Shown: positions 10,734 through 22,130 of the stretch, one piece after another
Layout: each line of letters begins with the position of its first letter
Numbering within the stretch: the first letter of the stretch is position 1
Assembly: GCF_024679245.1 (NCBI RefSeq)
Contig: NC_090174.1
Span: 18,035,933 to 18,099,932, forward strand
Length of the DNA: 64,000 bases
Reading direction: 5' to 3'
DNA from: Pseudorasbora parva
Taxonomy: Eukaryota; Chordata; Actinopteri; Cypriniformes; Gobionidae
Notes under the pieces: generated by a model
The model's input: only the letters and a program-made list of their open reading frames with translations
Told to the model about the DNA's origin: nothing
Database searches by the model: none
Position numbers and translations under genes: made by a program

Positions 10734-11170
10734 TCAATGCTCAATGGATCTCCATTTCCGATAGCTTATAGTGCGTGGAACAATTTTGTTTGTAACAGGA
10801 CAGTCCATATTGAAGAAGATAGGCCGATGGTTAGACAGACCTAACTCTGTGGTACACAGGTGAGAAACAAACGATCCATTTACGATGACGAGATCTAAAA
10901 TGTGGCCCTTATTGTGAGTAGGAGAATCCACAAGTTGATGTAATACAAAGCACTCCAATAGGGATGCAAAGTCTCTTGTAGTTGAACAGTCTATATATCG
11001 TCCATGTGAATGTTAAAATCCCCCCAAATGAGAACTCGCTCAAATTTAAGGATCAACACAGACAGTATATCAGCAAAATCTGTTGTAAAATCCTTATTTC
11101 TCTTTGGAGGCCTGTAGATAGTTGCTAGTTGCATTTGTAAACAAATCTCCGGTCGCATCACACTTATGTA
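10734..11170 (-). pseudogene. LINE A apurinic-type endonuclease, C-terminal part
   Basis: HQLVDSPTHNKGHILDLVIV and LGLSNHRPIFF match the end of the AP-like endonuclease of L2/CR1 LINEs. The usual SDH of the last catalytic motif reads SNH, which would disable it. Upstream, 10960-11170 continues in broken frames (a 'FGGILTFTWTIYRL'-like stretch). The 5' end of the element is missing. Confidence 0.7.
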
Positions 11171-11690
11171 AGTAAAACGTGTTTTTATATGTGATAGTAT
11201 TATATTGTTATAGATTGTTTTGCTTATGTGTATGTGTCTAACAGAAACATACTTTTACCACGCTGGACTCAGACACGTATTGGCCATCGCTCGCAAAGCC
11301 CGGCAGGCCAATGAATCATGTTGCGCGCCAACGTGTGTGTGTGTGTGTGTTTGTGTTTGTGAGTGCGTGCGCGCACGCACAATCTTGCAGGCTATGTGTA
11401 ATATAAAAATAATACTCCAATCAATCACGGGTCGATGAGAAATAAATCATTGTGCTTGTTTGATAAAGACGTTTACGAGCCCTGTGATCGAGAGAATCAT
11501 TCTGGTTGCTCCCTCTCCTCTCCCTCGTGAACTGAACTGACAGGGGACTGAGGGGCGCTTGAGCTCATTAAATATGCAAATCTTATCCAATCCTAGCCAT
11601 GGGCGTTTACTTTTAAGTCTCCAGTGCGTGACCCCCATCAAAACCCTGTTTAGGTTAAACATTGGATGTGTTCTTTTCACAGCCAGAAAA
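11171..11690. other. Spacer between LINE A and LINE B with GT repeat
   Basis: Contains a (GT)n tract at about 11333-11370 and unclassified sequence. 11560-11680 ends ttcttttcacag directly before the first readable LINE B codon. No gene recognised. Confidence 0.5.
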
Positions 11691-12413
11691 ATGGAGCGCA
11701 GCTGGAAGAAGACAAAACTGGAGGTTTTTCGTAATTTGTGGAAAGAGAGCATGATTGCATACAGAAAGGCAATAAAAACTGCTAGATCTGCTTATTTCTC
11801 AACACTTTTAGAAGAAAACAATCACAACCCTAGGTATTTATTCAATACAGTGGCTAAATTATGAACTTCTTTACAAGTAAGATTGATAATATTAGGAATA
11901 AAATTATAACCATGCAGCCGTCTACTACAGTATCACTTCAGACAGAACATTGTAGTGTCACTGAGGAAAAATTACACTCATTCACTGCTATAGGAGGAGA
12001 AGAATTGGCTCAACTTGTTAAATCATCAAAATCAACAACATGTATGCTTGACCCTATACCGACTAGGCTATTAAAAGAGATGCTTCTGGAGGTCATAGAT
12101 CCTCTGCTTAATATTATTAATTCATCCTTGACATTAGGATATGTACCAAAAACATTTAAGTTGGCTATAATTAAACCACTTATTAAAAAAACACATCTTG
12201 ATCCTAAAGAATTAAGTCAATTACAGGCCAATCTTGAAACTACCGTTATATTCCTTTTTAGAAAGAAATGGTATACGTGAGGATTTCCAGTCAGGATTTA
12301 GACCATATCATAGTACAGAGACTGCTCTAATTAGAGTTACAAATGGTTTACTCTTATCATCTGATCGTGGTTGTATCTCTCTATTAGTGTTACTCAATCT
12401 TAGCGCTGCATTC
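11691..12413 (+). pseudogene. LINE B ORF2, linker to RT (upstream of LTR)
   Basis: Frames switch at about 11860 and 12240. Motifs: [61 protein letters not shown] and [11 protein letters not shown], where the LTR interrupts the AFDTID motif. Normal order for an L2 RT. Confidence 0.8.
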
Positions 12414-13462
12414 TGTAACGGTGGCTATTGGTCCAGTTGGGCGCCAGACAGTTTACATAAACTGACAAAGAATGTGGACTTTCTGTTAACCCCGTACAAC
12501 AAAAAAGGAACGCAATAAATGTCAGATGATTTTAGAATTTCTTTAAGGCGTTTCACTTTCCCAAAATAAATATCAGAAAACAAACAACAATAGTAATAAC
12601 CGTAAATTCAACCACTCATGCGCAGACTTAAGATATCAACCATTAGAAAAGAAATACATTTGTTAGGTCTGCAAATGTTTTCGTTATTTTCCTCGTGCGT
12701 CTTTGCACAGGCCAACAAACTTCAATAGGAATAATCCCTTTTAAATCAACAAAAAAATTGTCCAAAAATAGTCCATAATATAAGTAAATAATTAATGAAA
12801 ACGAAAGTTCATCGAACACTAGGTTTGGTGTCCAAATGAAAGAAAAATAATCGTTTTCAGAAACGGATAACTCCGACAACGGAGAGGCAGGTTGTTAAGG
12901 GTTAATTGCTAAGTCTGGGAGAGCGTGGGGAAGATAAACGTATCCTTTTACCTTTCGTGGTTCGGACCAGTTGAAAGCTCGTAGAATGAGGAATTAATGC
13001 TTGCCTGGCATGTTCGCTTTGTGAATCCTTATTCAACTTTACCACCTTTGTAGCAATAATGCAATGTTACCGGTGTCCCGGTTCCAGCTCGATCAGCCGC
13101 TCTACTTCGTTCCAGCAAGACCATCCGCATTGATCGCTTCCCAATTCAGCTATCGGACTTTTACCCACACGATAGTAATCCAAAGAGCGTCTTCGCGACA
13201 CGCTGAATACAACACCTCACTTCCCTTAATTTTTCCACTTCCAAAAGCGTCCCCACCAGGCCCTCTCTTCCCTTTTCCTGCTTCCTACTTCCTCTTTGCT
13301 ACATCCACTTTCCCTAATGAAATCAACAAAACCCCCTCTTTTCGTTTTCCCATTTAGATTTTCGTTTGCATGAATTTTAATAATGTAAAAACTGGAAATA
13401 TATTTAGACTATTTGAACAATATGATTATTAGTTACTTTTGTTTCTTTTGTGCACTGCTACA
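12414..13462. mobile_element. Solo LTR inside LINE B
   Basis: The insert starts TGTAACGG and ends TGCTACA. Removing it restores the LINE reading of SAAFDTIDHNILL. Flanks are attc on the left and attt on the right, a plausible 4-bp target duplication with one change. No coding sequence is recognised in its 1,049 bp. Orientation cannot be decided because both termini read TGTA...TACA. Confidence 0.7.
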
Positions 13463-14510
13463 ATTTGATACTATCGATCACAATATTCTTTTGAATGGAA
13501 TCTAAAATGATGTTGGCATTAGTGAAACTGCATTGGCATGGTTTAAATCGTAGTTATTAAGGCTCAGTGTAAGGACTGTTGCTTTTCACCCTGTATATGC
13601 TACCACTGAGAGATATCATTAGGAAGCATGGCGTTATCTTTCATTGTTATGCTGACAATACTCAGCTCTATATTTCTTCATGCCCTGACGAAACTTACCA
13701 ATTCACAAGATTAACGGAATGCATAGCTGATATAATTTTTTTGATGAATAGTAATTTCCTGCAACTTAATTCAGATAAAACTGAATTTTTAATTATTGGA
13801 CAGAAAAGCTCCACAAGTAATAACCTAGAATACTGTCTAACACTTGATGACTGCTCTGTCAAGCCCTCATCTCAGTGAGGAACCTGGGTGTGCTCTTTGA
13901 TACCAATCTTTCATTTGAAAGCCACATTTCTAGCATCTGTAAAACTGCATTCTACCATCTTAAAAATATATCTAAATTACGGCAAATGCTTTCAATGCAA
14001 AATGCTTAACAGTTAGTACATGCGTTCATGAGCTCAAGGCTAGATTATTGTAATGCTTTACTGGGTGGTTGCCCTGCTCACTTAATAAACAAACTCCAGC
14101 TGGTCCAAAATGCAGCAGCTCGAGTTCTTACTAGAACCACAAAGTATGATCATATTAGTCCAGTTCTGACAACACTCCACTGGCTCCCTATTAAACATTG
14201 CATACATTTTAAAATCTTGCTTATTACTTAGAAAGCACTAAATGGTTTAGCTCCCCAGTACTTAAGCGAGCTCTTAACACATTATACTCCATCACGTCTA
14301 TTGCGGTCTCAAAACTCTGGCCAGTTGATAATACCATAGAATATCTAAATAACTGCAGACGGTCGATCCTTTTCCTATTTAGCACCTAAACTCTGGAACA
14401 GTCTTCCTAGCATTGTTTGGGAGGCAGACACACTCTGTCAGTTTAAATCAAGACTAAAAATGCATCTCTTTACTATGGCATACACATAGAACATTTTTAA
14501 CTTTCATTAT
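13463..14510 (+). pseudogene. LINE B ORF2, RT palm to C-terminus (downstream of LTR)
   Basis: Contains FHCYADNTQLYISS, LNSDKTEFLIIG, RNLGVLFDTNLSFESHI, SRLDYCNALLGGCPAHLINK and LHWLPIKHCIHFKILL. The catalytic YADD reads YADN here. Stops occur at about 13500, 14008 and 14231. It ends near MHLFTMAYT, followed by the 3' UTR. Confidence 0.85.
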
Positions 14511-15153
14511 TCAAATCAATTGACTGATTATTAGGCTAGATTGATTGTTAACTAGGTCAGCCGGAACTGGGAACACTTCCCATAACACTCGATGTATTCG
14601 TTACATCATAAAAATGCCTCACAGGGACGTCATCCTAAATAAACCCGTTTCCGGCGCAATAACTACGATCTTTCAAGTATTCATATTCTTGTGTATTCGA
14701 CACACCATCCTAAATGAACCCGTCTCTTGCGTGATACCCAAAATAATAATTATACACTGTTTAATAATAGGGCAGAGGTGAACTGGTACCCCGACTGAGC
14801 CTGGTTTCTCCCAAGGTTTATTTTTCTCCATCATGCCCTGATGGAGTTTTGGTTCCTTGCCACTGTCGCCTTTGGCTTTGCTTTCTCAGTTGGGGACACT
14901 AAAATTATGATCCAAGTTATTCAACTAAATATACAAATAAAATATATTAATTAGGTCATATTTAATTCTATAAACTATCCAAATCAAACTAGCCAAATTA
15001 AAAGTTGTTGTTGCAATATTGTCCTGTTTAACACTGTGAAGCTCCTTTAAAACAATCGTCATTGTAAAAGCGCTATATAAATAAAGTTGATTGATTGGTT
15101 TTCACAGAAAAGCTCTGTTTGGGGGATTTAAATGAATGAAATCTGGCAACCAC

Positions 15154-16395
15154 ACGGTCCGTGTACCTTCGGATAATTCGTTTTTTCCTTTTTGTCTTCT
15201 GAACGGAAAAACGAAGAAAGCATTCATTTATCACATATTCGACCCTCCCTATGAGAATAAATAAACAAATATCGAGTCGTTTTCTTCATATTTTTACTTT
15301 TGTTTTAATCAGACTTTGTTCTAATCCACCAAATGGAAAAACAATAAAACAAAAATGGATAAACAGCTTGAATATTCGATCTCAACATGGGCGGAAACAA
15401 AACGCCCCTTTCCGCTGATTGGTCAATCAAAGATCAAGCCACACCTTCAGTTCTTAGCTCCGCGCATCGCGCAACAGAATAGTAGCTATCTATCTGATAC
15501 ATTTGTACAGATTATTAACAGAGTTTATTGCAACAACATTTAATCTTGTTCTCATTAAACAGCCAGACTAATAAATGGCTCGACACAACCCGTACCAGGG
15601 CAGAGCCTACAAAACTTTCACATTCGCGTGCAGAGAAATACAAATTTAATAAATATTAATTTATGTGGCGTCTGCTCTCACAACTACTCCTAGCTATGCA
15701 TTTGGCACACCGCTCTTTTATTTAGCTGACCAACTCTAAAAATCTCTGCTGGAGTGACGCGACGCACTGGACAGCGTGGAGAGAATGTAGGCCTATCGGA
15801 CACTTCATCTGGGTCTATCGCATCTAACAACCAGATTAATAAATGGCACGACACATTTATTATTTCTTCTGCCTGCTTTTGCGTGCGGTGGAATTTGTTT
15901 CTCATAATACATTTTAATTAATTTACATTGCATCTGCTGTCGCATTTGGCACACCGCCTGTTTTATTTAGCTGATCAACTCTTGAAATATGTGAGCCAAA
16001 AATGCACGACTCACTGAACAGAGAACGTTGTAGTGAAGTGATCAACAACTTTTTTCCATTAACACTTAGTAGGCTGTGTCCCTCAAAACAATGTTTTATT
16101 TTTTTCTGCCAGCTAAATTTTTAAAGCAAACATACAGATCATTGTGTGACTCGCAACATAAGGCGCACTGTCGCGCACATCCATTTTTTATCCATTTTTG
16201 TTTTACTGTTTTTCCATTTGGCGGATTAGAACAAAGTCTGATTAAAACAAAAGTAAAAATATGAAGAAAACGACTCGAGATTTGTTTATTTATTCTCATA
16301 GGGAGGGTCGAATATGTGATACATGAATGCTTTCTTCGTTTTTCCGTTCAGAAGACAAAAAGGAAAAATCAAATTATCCGAACGGACCCCACACG
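15154..16395. mobile_element. MITE with ~200-bp terminal inverted repeats
   Basis: 15160-15365 and 16185-16390 are near-identical reverse complements (for example tttttgtcttctgaacggaa on the left). The outer ends read ggtccgtgtacc and, inverted, ggtccgttcgg. The interior has a degenerate direct repeat: 15575-15740 resembles 15838-15990 (atttggcacaccgc, then ttttatttagctga in both). No transposase. Target duplication not obvious. Confidence 0.8.
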
Positions 16396-16921
16396 AACGC
16401 GAGCTCTTTCTTGCGCGCGGATGATCTGAAAACACCAATAAACAAGTAAGCTGCATTTTATCAATCTCCATTTGAGATGTTTTGCTTAAAGTGTCATTCA
16501 TTCGGTCTGTGTTTTGTCAGGACGGTCAGGACTCACAAGCCGCTTCGCTGAACTGCTGTGAGCTGTTGAAATAAGCCAATCAGAGCAGAGCTCAACATTA
16601 ATATTCATGACTCTTCCAAATAAGGCTAAAACAGAGCATCACATCCTAGTGACAATTTATAGGGTTGTAAATGGACCTGTAAAACTGTATCTGGACAATT
16701 TTTGCCTTTAAATAAGCCACATACCCTCTATGTAGATATCAGAGAACAATTTAACATATCGTTTCAACTCATTCTAGGGCACCTTTAATTTCTTGTGCGT
16801 ATAAATGATGTAAATAAAATAAACATCTCAGCCAGATGTTTTTATTTTTATACTTTTTAACTTCCATAGACTTGTGCATTAAAGGTCCAACAAATATTTA
16901 ATAATTTTATTACTTAATTAC
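16396..16921. other. Non-coding sequence downstream of C11orf54-like exon
   Basis: Intronic on the minus strand if the gene continues to the left. 16780-16792 ends 'gggcacctttaa', like the end of a dispersed repeat. I searched by eye for the missing C-terminal exon of the neighbouring gene and did not find it here. Confidence 0.4.
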
Positions 16922-17071
16922 CATGATATGGATCTTTGCCTTCCCCTTTTGTAAGATGAAAGTTCCCCCCAGGGCCACACTCTTCTCCCCATAATGTTCT
17001 TCCATGGTCTTTCTCATGCAGCTCACAAGACTGTCCTCACCAGTCCTTCGGCAGGTTCTCACCTCAATGAC
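16922..17071 (-). CDS. c11orf54: C11orf54-like ester hydrolase, exon (50 codons)
   Basis: Acceptor caattgcag precedes, and donor gtaattaag follows on the minus strand. The 150 bases are exactly 50 codons in phase 0, starting VIEVRTCRRTGEDSLV and ending GGTFILQKGKAKIHIM. This corresponds to the segment of human C11orf54 around 'HYGNKPIGMGGTFIIQKGK'. C11orf54 (DUF1907) is a zinc-containing ester hydrolase. The histidine-rich metal-binding part is encoded downstream and is not found in this window. Confidence 0.88.
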
Positions 17072-17556
17072 CTGCAATTGTAATTTTTCAAACGTTGTTA
17101 CATTTAAAAGTTTAGGGTCAGTATGATATATGACTTTTTATCATATAACAAACTGACACATGGATTATGTGACACTGAAAACTGGCTGCAGGAAATTCAA
17201 CTTTGCCATCGCAGGAATACAATTTCAAAACTTTAAAATATTTTAAAATATAAAACATTTAAAATGTAACATTTAAAAATATTTTAAATAGTAATAATAC
17301 AATTTTACAGTATTTTAGTGTTTAGTATTTTAGCTTATTTGCATAAGAGACACATTTTTTTAAATGTTATACATTACTGGCCCCAAACCTTTGAATGGTG
17401 GTATAAAATATTTGAATTGTTTTTGTTTCCTATAATCAGTAGCTCATTCCTAATAATTGTTTCATTATCAAAGGAAACACTCCATGTAGTATGTCAATCA
17501 CAGTACTATCACAGTACTGAGATTGTACAAAGACACTAAGTCCCCATAGTTCGTAC
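17072..17556 (-). other. Intron of C11orf54-like gene
   Basis: 485-bp AT-rich intron, donor gtacgaac and acceptor caattgcag on the minus strand. Short frames inside show no coding character. Confidence 0.75.
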
Positions 17557-17733
17557 CTTTCCAGTTTTGCCCTCAGATGCATAAAGGTTTGCGAGGAGGC
17601 CAAAGTCACAGTCATGAAACCTGTCACTGTATTTTTCTTGCAGACATTTTCCATCAACTGGGTTTATGGAGGAAAAATAACTGCCATTCTCTGCAGGTCT
17701 CCCCTCAGCTTCAGTTAGCACCAGCGGTATTAA
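17557..17733 (-). CDS. c11orf54: C11orf54-like ester hydrolase, exon (59 codons)
   Basis: Acceptor ttttctcctag, then 177 bases (59 codons, phase 0) beginning LIPLVLTEAEGRPAENGSYF, with ANLYASEGKTGK at the end, then donor gtacgaac. It matches the human region 'VNGSYFAHVNPADGGCLLEK...LLANLFASEG'. It joins in phase to the 34130-34231 exon upstream and to 16922-17071 downstream. Confidence 0.9.
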
Positions 17734-18003
17734 CTAGGAGAAAACCAGACAATACAGTGACAATACACCCCATTAAACTCTGTATTAAACCAACAAAAAG
17801 GAATATAGGTTTTGTGGTGATATTACTTTTTAGTTTATACACTGTACAAAATTATAAATTCAACACTTTTGTTTTTTCCTCTAACTTGTAACTTTTCCTA
17901 TAACTTCTCATGCACTAAACTCATGATGTAAGACTTTGTAAGATCTAAGACAATGTACACAAAAGTCCTATTTCTCTCAGATATTGCTCACAAATCTGTC
18001 TAA

Positions 18004-19065
18004 GGGTTCTTTCACACCTACCTTGTTTGGTCCGGATTTTCGGACTTTTCAGTTTGGTACGAACCAAAATTACAGGTGTGAAACCTCCCTCGGACCATGG
18101 TCCGGACCAAACAGACGAAATTTGGTCCGACGTCAAGAGGTAGTCTCGGTCCGGACCAAACAGAACAAAGGTTCGGTTCGTTTCTTGTGTGAAAGCATTT
18201 TCTGTATAGTTCGGACTTTCAGACCATTTACAGGAAGTTCTGTTGTAGGATTAGCGAAAAAACACAGATTAAACTCACAGCACATGCAGTGATGGAGCGC
18301 GCAGCATTTTAAACAGAACCGCTTGTGTAGTCATGTCAGCTCGCGTGAACAGCGTGCTCTGCTTGACCGCTCCAGTTCATGTGCAACGCAAATGATCACT
18401 CCGTCACGGGATGTCTGCTATATTATTTATTTAAGCGTATTTATTAAATTCAGGCAAACGATGAAACATTTATTAAAATTAAGATACAAAATACAAAGCC
18501 TTCTACAAAACAAAACTTAATGAAGTGGTCAAAAGTATTTCTGACTCGATGTCTTTGACATATATTGCACATCTGTGCACGTTTCATAATCAATATAGCC
18601 TAGATGAAATTTAAAAATAACATTATAATATTTAAACATAACTATAAAATAAAATACATTGCTTGGCTAGAAAGCCTAGGAGCTCCTCCTTTCCTGTCGG
18701 CGCCGATAAAATGTTTGCACAACGAGGACGTTCATTTGGGGAAATTTGCCTCGAGTATAGTTGGTGCTGCAGATAGTAATGCCATAATATTAACAGTATT
18801 GGCAACGATGCGTCTGTTCATTCATTCTTGTCAAAGTTAGCCGCTGAATTGACAACATTGGACGTCAGACGCACGTCCGCTAACAAACCAATCAATGTTA
18901 AGATGCAGCCCACATAGATGATGACGACAGGACGCCAGTGCGTCATGTAAAGTTCTTTGGTGCGTTAACATAATTGCAATGTGAAAGCAAACCAAAAAGA
19001 ACCAAATGTCCAAACACAAACTTTGGTTCGGAACTTGGTGCGGACTTTCAGGTGTGAAAACGCCC
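18004..19065. mobile_element. PIF/Harbinger-like MITE, TAA target duplication
   Basis: Termini GGGTTCTTTCACACCT and, inverted, GGGCGTTTTCACACCT flank 1,062 bp. TAA lies on both sides (18001-18003, 19066-19068), the TWA-type duplication of PIF/Harbinger elements. The subterminal region repeats ggtccggaccaaac on the left and ggaacttggtgcgg-type sequence on the right. No transposase is present. It sits inside the Tc1-like left TIR. Confidence 0.75.
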
Positions 19066-19199
19066 TAAATCTGTGTTAGTGAGCACTTCTCCTTTGTTGA
19101 GATAATCCATCCACCTCACAGGTGTGACATATCAAGATGCTGATTAGACAGCATGATTATTGCACAGGTGTAATTAGGCTGGCCATAATAATGGGGTTA

Positions 19200-19834
19200 T
19201 GGTATGGGCATGCCTATAACATGGACAACGAATAAAGGTGCATTTTATTGATGGCATTTTAAATGCACAGAGATACCATGACGAGATCCTAAGGCCTATT
19301 GTTGTGCCATTCATCCACGACCATAACCTCATGTTGCAGCAAGATGCACAGCCCCATATTGCAAGGATCTGTATACAATTAGCCTGGTTTCTTCCAAGGT
19401 TTATTTTTCTCCATCATGTCCTGATGGAGTTTTGGTTCCTTGCCACTGTCGCCTTTGGCTTGGCTTGCTCAGTTGGGGACACTTAGATTTCAACTAAAGT
19501 TTTTAACTAAATATCCAAATAAAATTAATTACTAAATTAACTGTATCAACTTTATTACTGATCTGCCCACATTGTTGCTATATGATTAATTGAAATTAGC
19601 TGATAACATCACCGTTTTCTCCAGCCAAATTCAATTTTGTTGCAATATTTTCCTGTTTAACACTGCGAAGCTGCTTTGAAACAATAGTCATTGTAAAAGC
19701 ACTATATAAATAAAGTTGACTTGACTTGACAATTCCTGTAAGCTGAAAACATTCTAGTTCTTGTATGGTCAGCATACCCACTGGACATATCACCCATTGA
19801 GAATGTTGGGGATGCTCTAAATCGGCATATACAA
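19200..19834 (+). pseudogene. Tc1-type transposase, middle part, interrupted by an L2 tail
   Basis: VHFIDGILNAQRYHDEIL, VVPFIHDHNLMLQQD and PHIARIC are read up to 19378. The frame resumes at 19731 with 'PVS-KHSSSCMVSIPTGHITH'-type decay and a recognisable SPIENVGDALNRH equivalent at 19790-19830. This is the second D and the E region of the DDE domain. The GDNARPH context normally has N where QD-AQ is read here. Confidence 0.7.
19381..19728 (+). mobile_element. L2 LINE 3' tail inserted in the Tc1 transposase
   Basis: Only the last ~350 bp of an L2 element: agcctggtttcttccaaggt through gcactatataaataaagttg with a ttgac tail. It is flanked by acaatt on both sides (19375-19380, 19729-19734), a target duplication typical of 5'-truncated LINE insertion. 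Confidence 0.85.
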
Positions 19835-19916
19835 CTGTAGCATTGACCTAGTGCAAATTAAAATTGCAAATTGAAAAAACGCCCAATGGAAACTTGTCAT
19901 TTTCGCAAAAACTCCC

Positions 19917-20284
19917 TGTGGTGTGGCAAGCAGTGGGGCGAGGGACTGGGATAGCGGGCCGGTGACGAGTGGTAAAGAGTACCAGCTGCGTGACACACCG
20001 GTCTCGTCTCGTGGCCAAATGACGGGAGCATAAAAGGAGGAGCCAAGGCAGCGGAAGAGGAGAGAGGACCAGGCCTGGATTTTAGGTTGAGTTTTGTTTA
20101 TGTTTAAGTATGTGTGTGTGGGCAGTCGTCCGTGAGGGATGCCTGCGTTATTATGTGTGTGTATGGGCGGGCAGTCTTCCGTGAGGGGCTGCCCGCGGTT
20201 TACTTTCGTTTTGTTTCTTTAATAAAAGTTGTTAAACGTTCGCCGGATTCCGCCTCCTTCCTTCCATCAAAGAACCCTGTTACA
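19917..20284 (+). mobile_element. Solo LTR, family X copy 1, with 5-bp target duplication
   Basis: Starts TGTGGTGTGGCAAGCAG and ends CCCTGTTACA, 368 bp, with ctccc on both sides (19912-19916, 20285-20289). Within it 'gggagcataaaaggagga' gives a TATA-like box and 'aataaaagttg' (20221) a polyadenylation signal, so it reads on the plus strand. Copies recur at 42187-42523 (inverted) and 36714-36866 (fragment). Confidence 0.9.
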
Positions 20285-20459
20285 CTCCCATATACAGCAA
20301 AACAGTTTTTATGCTCTCATAAGCTGGTTTTTAAGGCAATTCAGAAAAAAAAAATTGCACAACTGCAATGGAAACTTTTTTCCGCATTTACAGGTTACCT
20401 GGTGCGGTGGCATTGCTGGCACTTATGTGTTTTTACTGTTAATTTCGAGACGGGATGAA

Positions 20460-20610
20460 ATGTGAAGGCTGCACCCTCTGAAGGCCGCATTTGAAGTGTG
20501 ATTACGTCACAGCGGCACTACGAAGGCTGTCCCAAAGGGAGAGCTGCACCTTTGAAGGCCACATTTGAAGTGCGATTGCGTCACAGCGGTGCGACGAAGG
20601 CTGCCGCAAT
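20460..20610. repeat. ~75-bp direct duplication
   Basis: gctgcaccctctgaaggccg at 20469 and gctgcacctttgaaggccac at 20543 start two similar units that both continue with atttgaagtg and gtcacagcgg. Unclassified, inside the composite insertion. Confidence 0.7.
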
Positions 20611-21690
20611 TCAGAATGCGTCAATTCAGAATTGAGCGACTTCAAAATGCGCCCTTCGGTTCTCAGGCAAAGGAAGGGTACAGCAGATGGGACTTTCCCA
20701 CAACTTCGCAGCCTTCCCTATCCCAGAATTCATTGCACACTGGTGACTACAGGATTTGACTGGTCCGCAATCCCGCAGCACTCGATCAGATTTCCCAGTT
20801 AAAGACGGTATAGCGGTCGGTAACTCAAGTATAGCCTACTATTGAACACAACAGCGCAAGCGCTTGAAGTAAATAAAACGTTTAGTGCATTCGCACAGTT
20901 CCCAGTTCCCTGCCCTGAGCAACCAAGATGAACTTTAATTTCCCAATTTTTAAATATTTATTTCTCAACCATTCTCTCAAGAAGATGAATCAGTCCACTA
21001 TCACCCTTTTCGTTGTTTCTTTCTTCTTCTTTTTTTCATACACTTTCTTTAAATAGCCTTCAAAATTAAATCTGCAGGGCTGTATTTTCGCCCCGCTCCC
21101 GCTATTCCGCACCGCACCATTCCGCTCGCGCGTAAAATTCACTCCGTGCTCACCCGCTATAAATGATTTTATTCCCGACCCGACTGATCCAGCTAAATTT
21201 AGATTTTGTTTCCAGAATCTATCTTTTAAATTTCCCTTACAGAAAGAGAGACATATTGGGTATAGGAATTGTCCTTGCAATCATTTATTTTTCTTACAGC
21301 ATAGTAGCCTACTGTCAACACCGTAGCTAAAACAAATATCACAGAAAAAAAGGCTAGATCAAATGTGACATCTGTCACTCAGAATTATAAGAAAAAATGT
21401 AAATAAACGAAAACTGCTGACTTAGATGCTAAAATAACGTTTTTTATATGAATGAATGAATAAATGTTCAACGACGGTCACCGAAAGATCGATCCTCCAA
21501 AGGCTGAATGCGTGGCCGACACAGAACAATTTAAATGGCTAGGCTATAGTATTAGTTTATTATTTTTTATGCAAGTTATTTGTAAATTAAACAAAGAAAC
21601 TGCTGTCTTTTGTTCATTTTCATTAACTTCAAACGTAGGCTAAATTAAAGAGAAGTGGTTGTTCTGTAGCCTACATTGTTTATTTTTGTA
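20611..21690. other. Unclassified repeat sequence in composite insertion
   Basis: 20990-21280 gives a minus-strand frame without recognised domains. 21060-21200 is a GC-rich patch ('cgctcccgctattccgcacc') like hAT-type non-autonomous termini. I cannot define element borders. Confidence 0.4.
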
Positions 21691-22130
21691 ATGCACGTAG
21701 GGCTGGGCGATAAAACGATAACAACAGGTCGATAAATTCTCGATATAATGCTTACGCGCTATGCGTAATGCTGTGCATGCGTTTTGCAGACCGGGATTCT
21801 GGGTGCTGCACGCGGTAATGTTTACAGTCTGTGGCTGGCAGGCTTGGAGGATCGGAGATAAGTGGAGCGATAAAAATGAGCAATAGTGAAGAAAATGCAG
21901 CACTCACGGCCAGCTCGGAGGACACAGATATCGTTGACAAGTTAGTTCGCTCAACTTCAGTGGTTTGGAGATATTTTAGCGATCCCATCCGACATAAAAC
22001 AGAGCGACTTGCGTGGACTGCTTATCATAGGTTCACGTTCACCACACGGAATTTAATTAATAAATTATCGTGTTTCTTTAAATTTCTTCCATATAACATT
22101 GAGCCCAACACAGCGGTGAATCTACATTAA
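21691..22130 (+). pseudogene. hAT transposon 5' end with BED-type transposase N-terminus
   Basis: tagggctgggcgataaaacg at 21699 is typical of hAT termini in fish. The frame from 21876 begins MSNSEENAALTASSED and includes TSVVWRYFSDP, the 'SVVW+F' start of ZBED/hAT BED fingers. The zinc ligands that should follow are missing, and the reading departs after about 50 codons. A truncated transposase remnant. Confidence 0.55.

Larger units (their letters stand above)
3505..11170 (-). mobile_element. L2-type LINE (LINE A), minus strand, carrying three nested insertions
   Basis: On the minus strand the parts run in order: endonuclease C-terminus (10734-11170), linker (10274-10609), RT palm with YADD (9583-10150), RT C-terminal region (5327-5748), end of ORF2 and 3' UTR (5144-5326), and a 3' tail ending in ataaaataaagttattatt at 3505-3616. 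Between them sit a Tc1-like element (3731-5143), a long inverted-repeat element (5755-8458) and a MITE (to 9582). About 40-50 codons between 9583 and 5748 are missing. Order and strand agree throughout, so one ancestral LINE is the simplest reading. Confidence 0.75.
11691..15105 (+). mobile_element. L2-type LINE (LINE B), plus strand, 5'-truncated
   Basis: Readable parts in order: linker (11691-11930), RT (11930-12413 and 13463-13880), RT C-terminal region (13880-14510) and a 3' UTR with the family motif ccccgactgagcctggtttc. It ends in gcgctatataaataaagttg(attg)n at about 15105. A 1,049-bp solo LTR splits the RT. Several stops and frameshifts are present. The endonuclease and everything 5' of it are missing. 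Confidence 0.85.

Noticed and set aside
13064..13357. 97-codon frame inside the solo LTR at 12414-13462
   Set aside because: Low-complexity Pro/Phe/Ser composition, no homology, within an LTR.
17993..19075. 8-bp target duplication (aatctgtc/aatctgtg) around the MITE at 18004-19065, suggesting hAT
   Set aside because: From memory of this Tc1 family, its TIR naturally contains the near-repeat 'aaatctgtctaaatctgtg'. The TAA duplication with GGG-starting TIRs fits PIF/Harbinger better.
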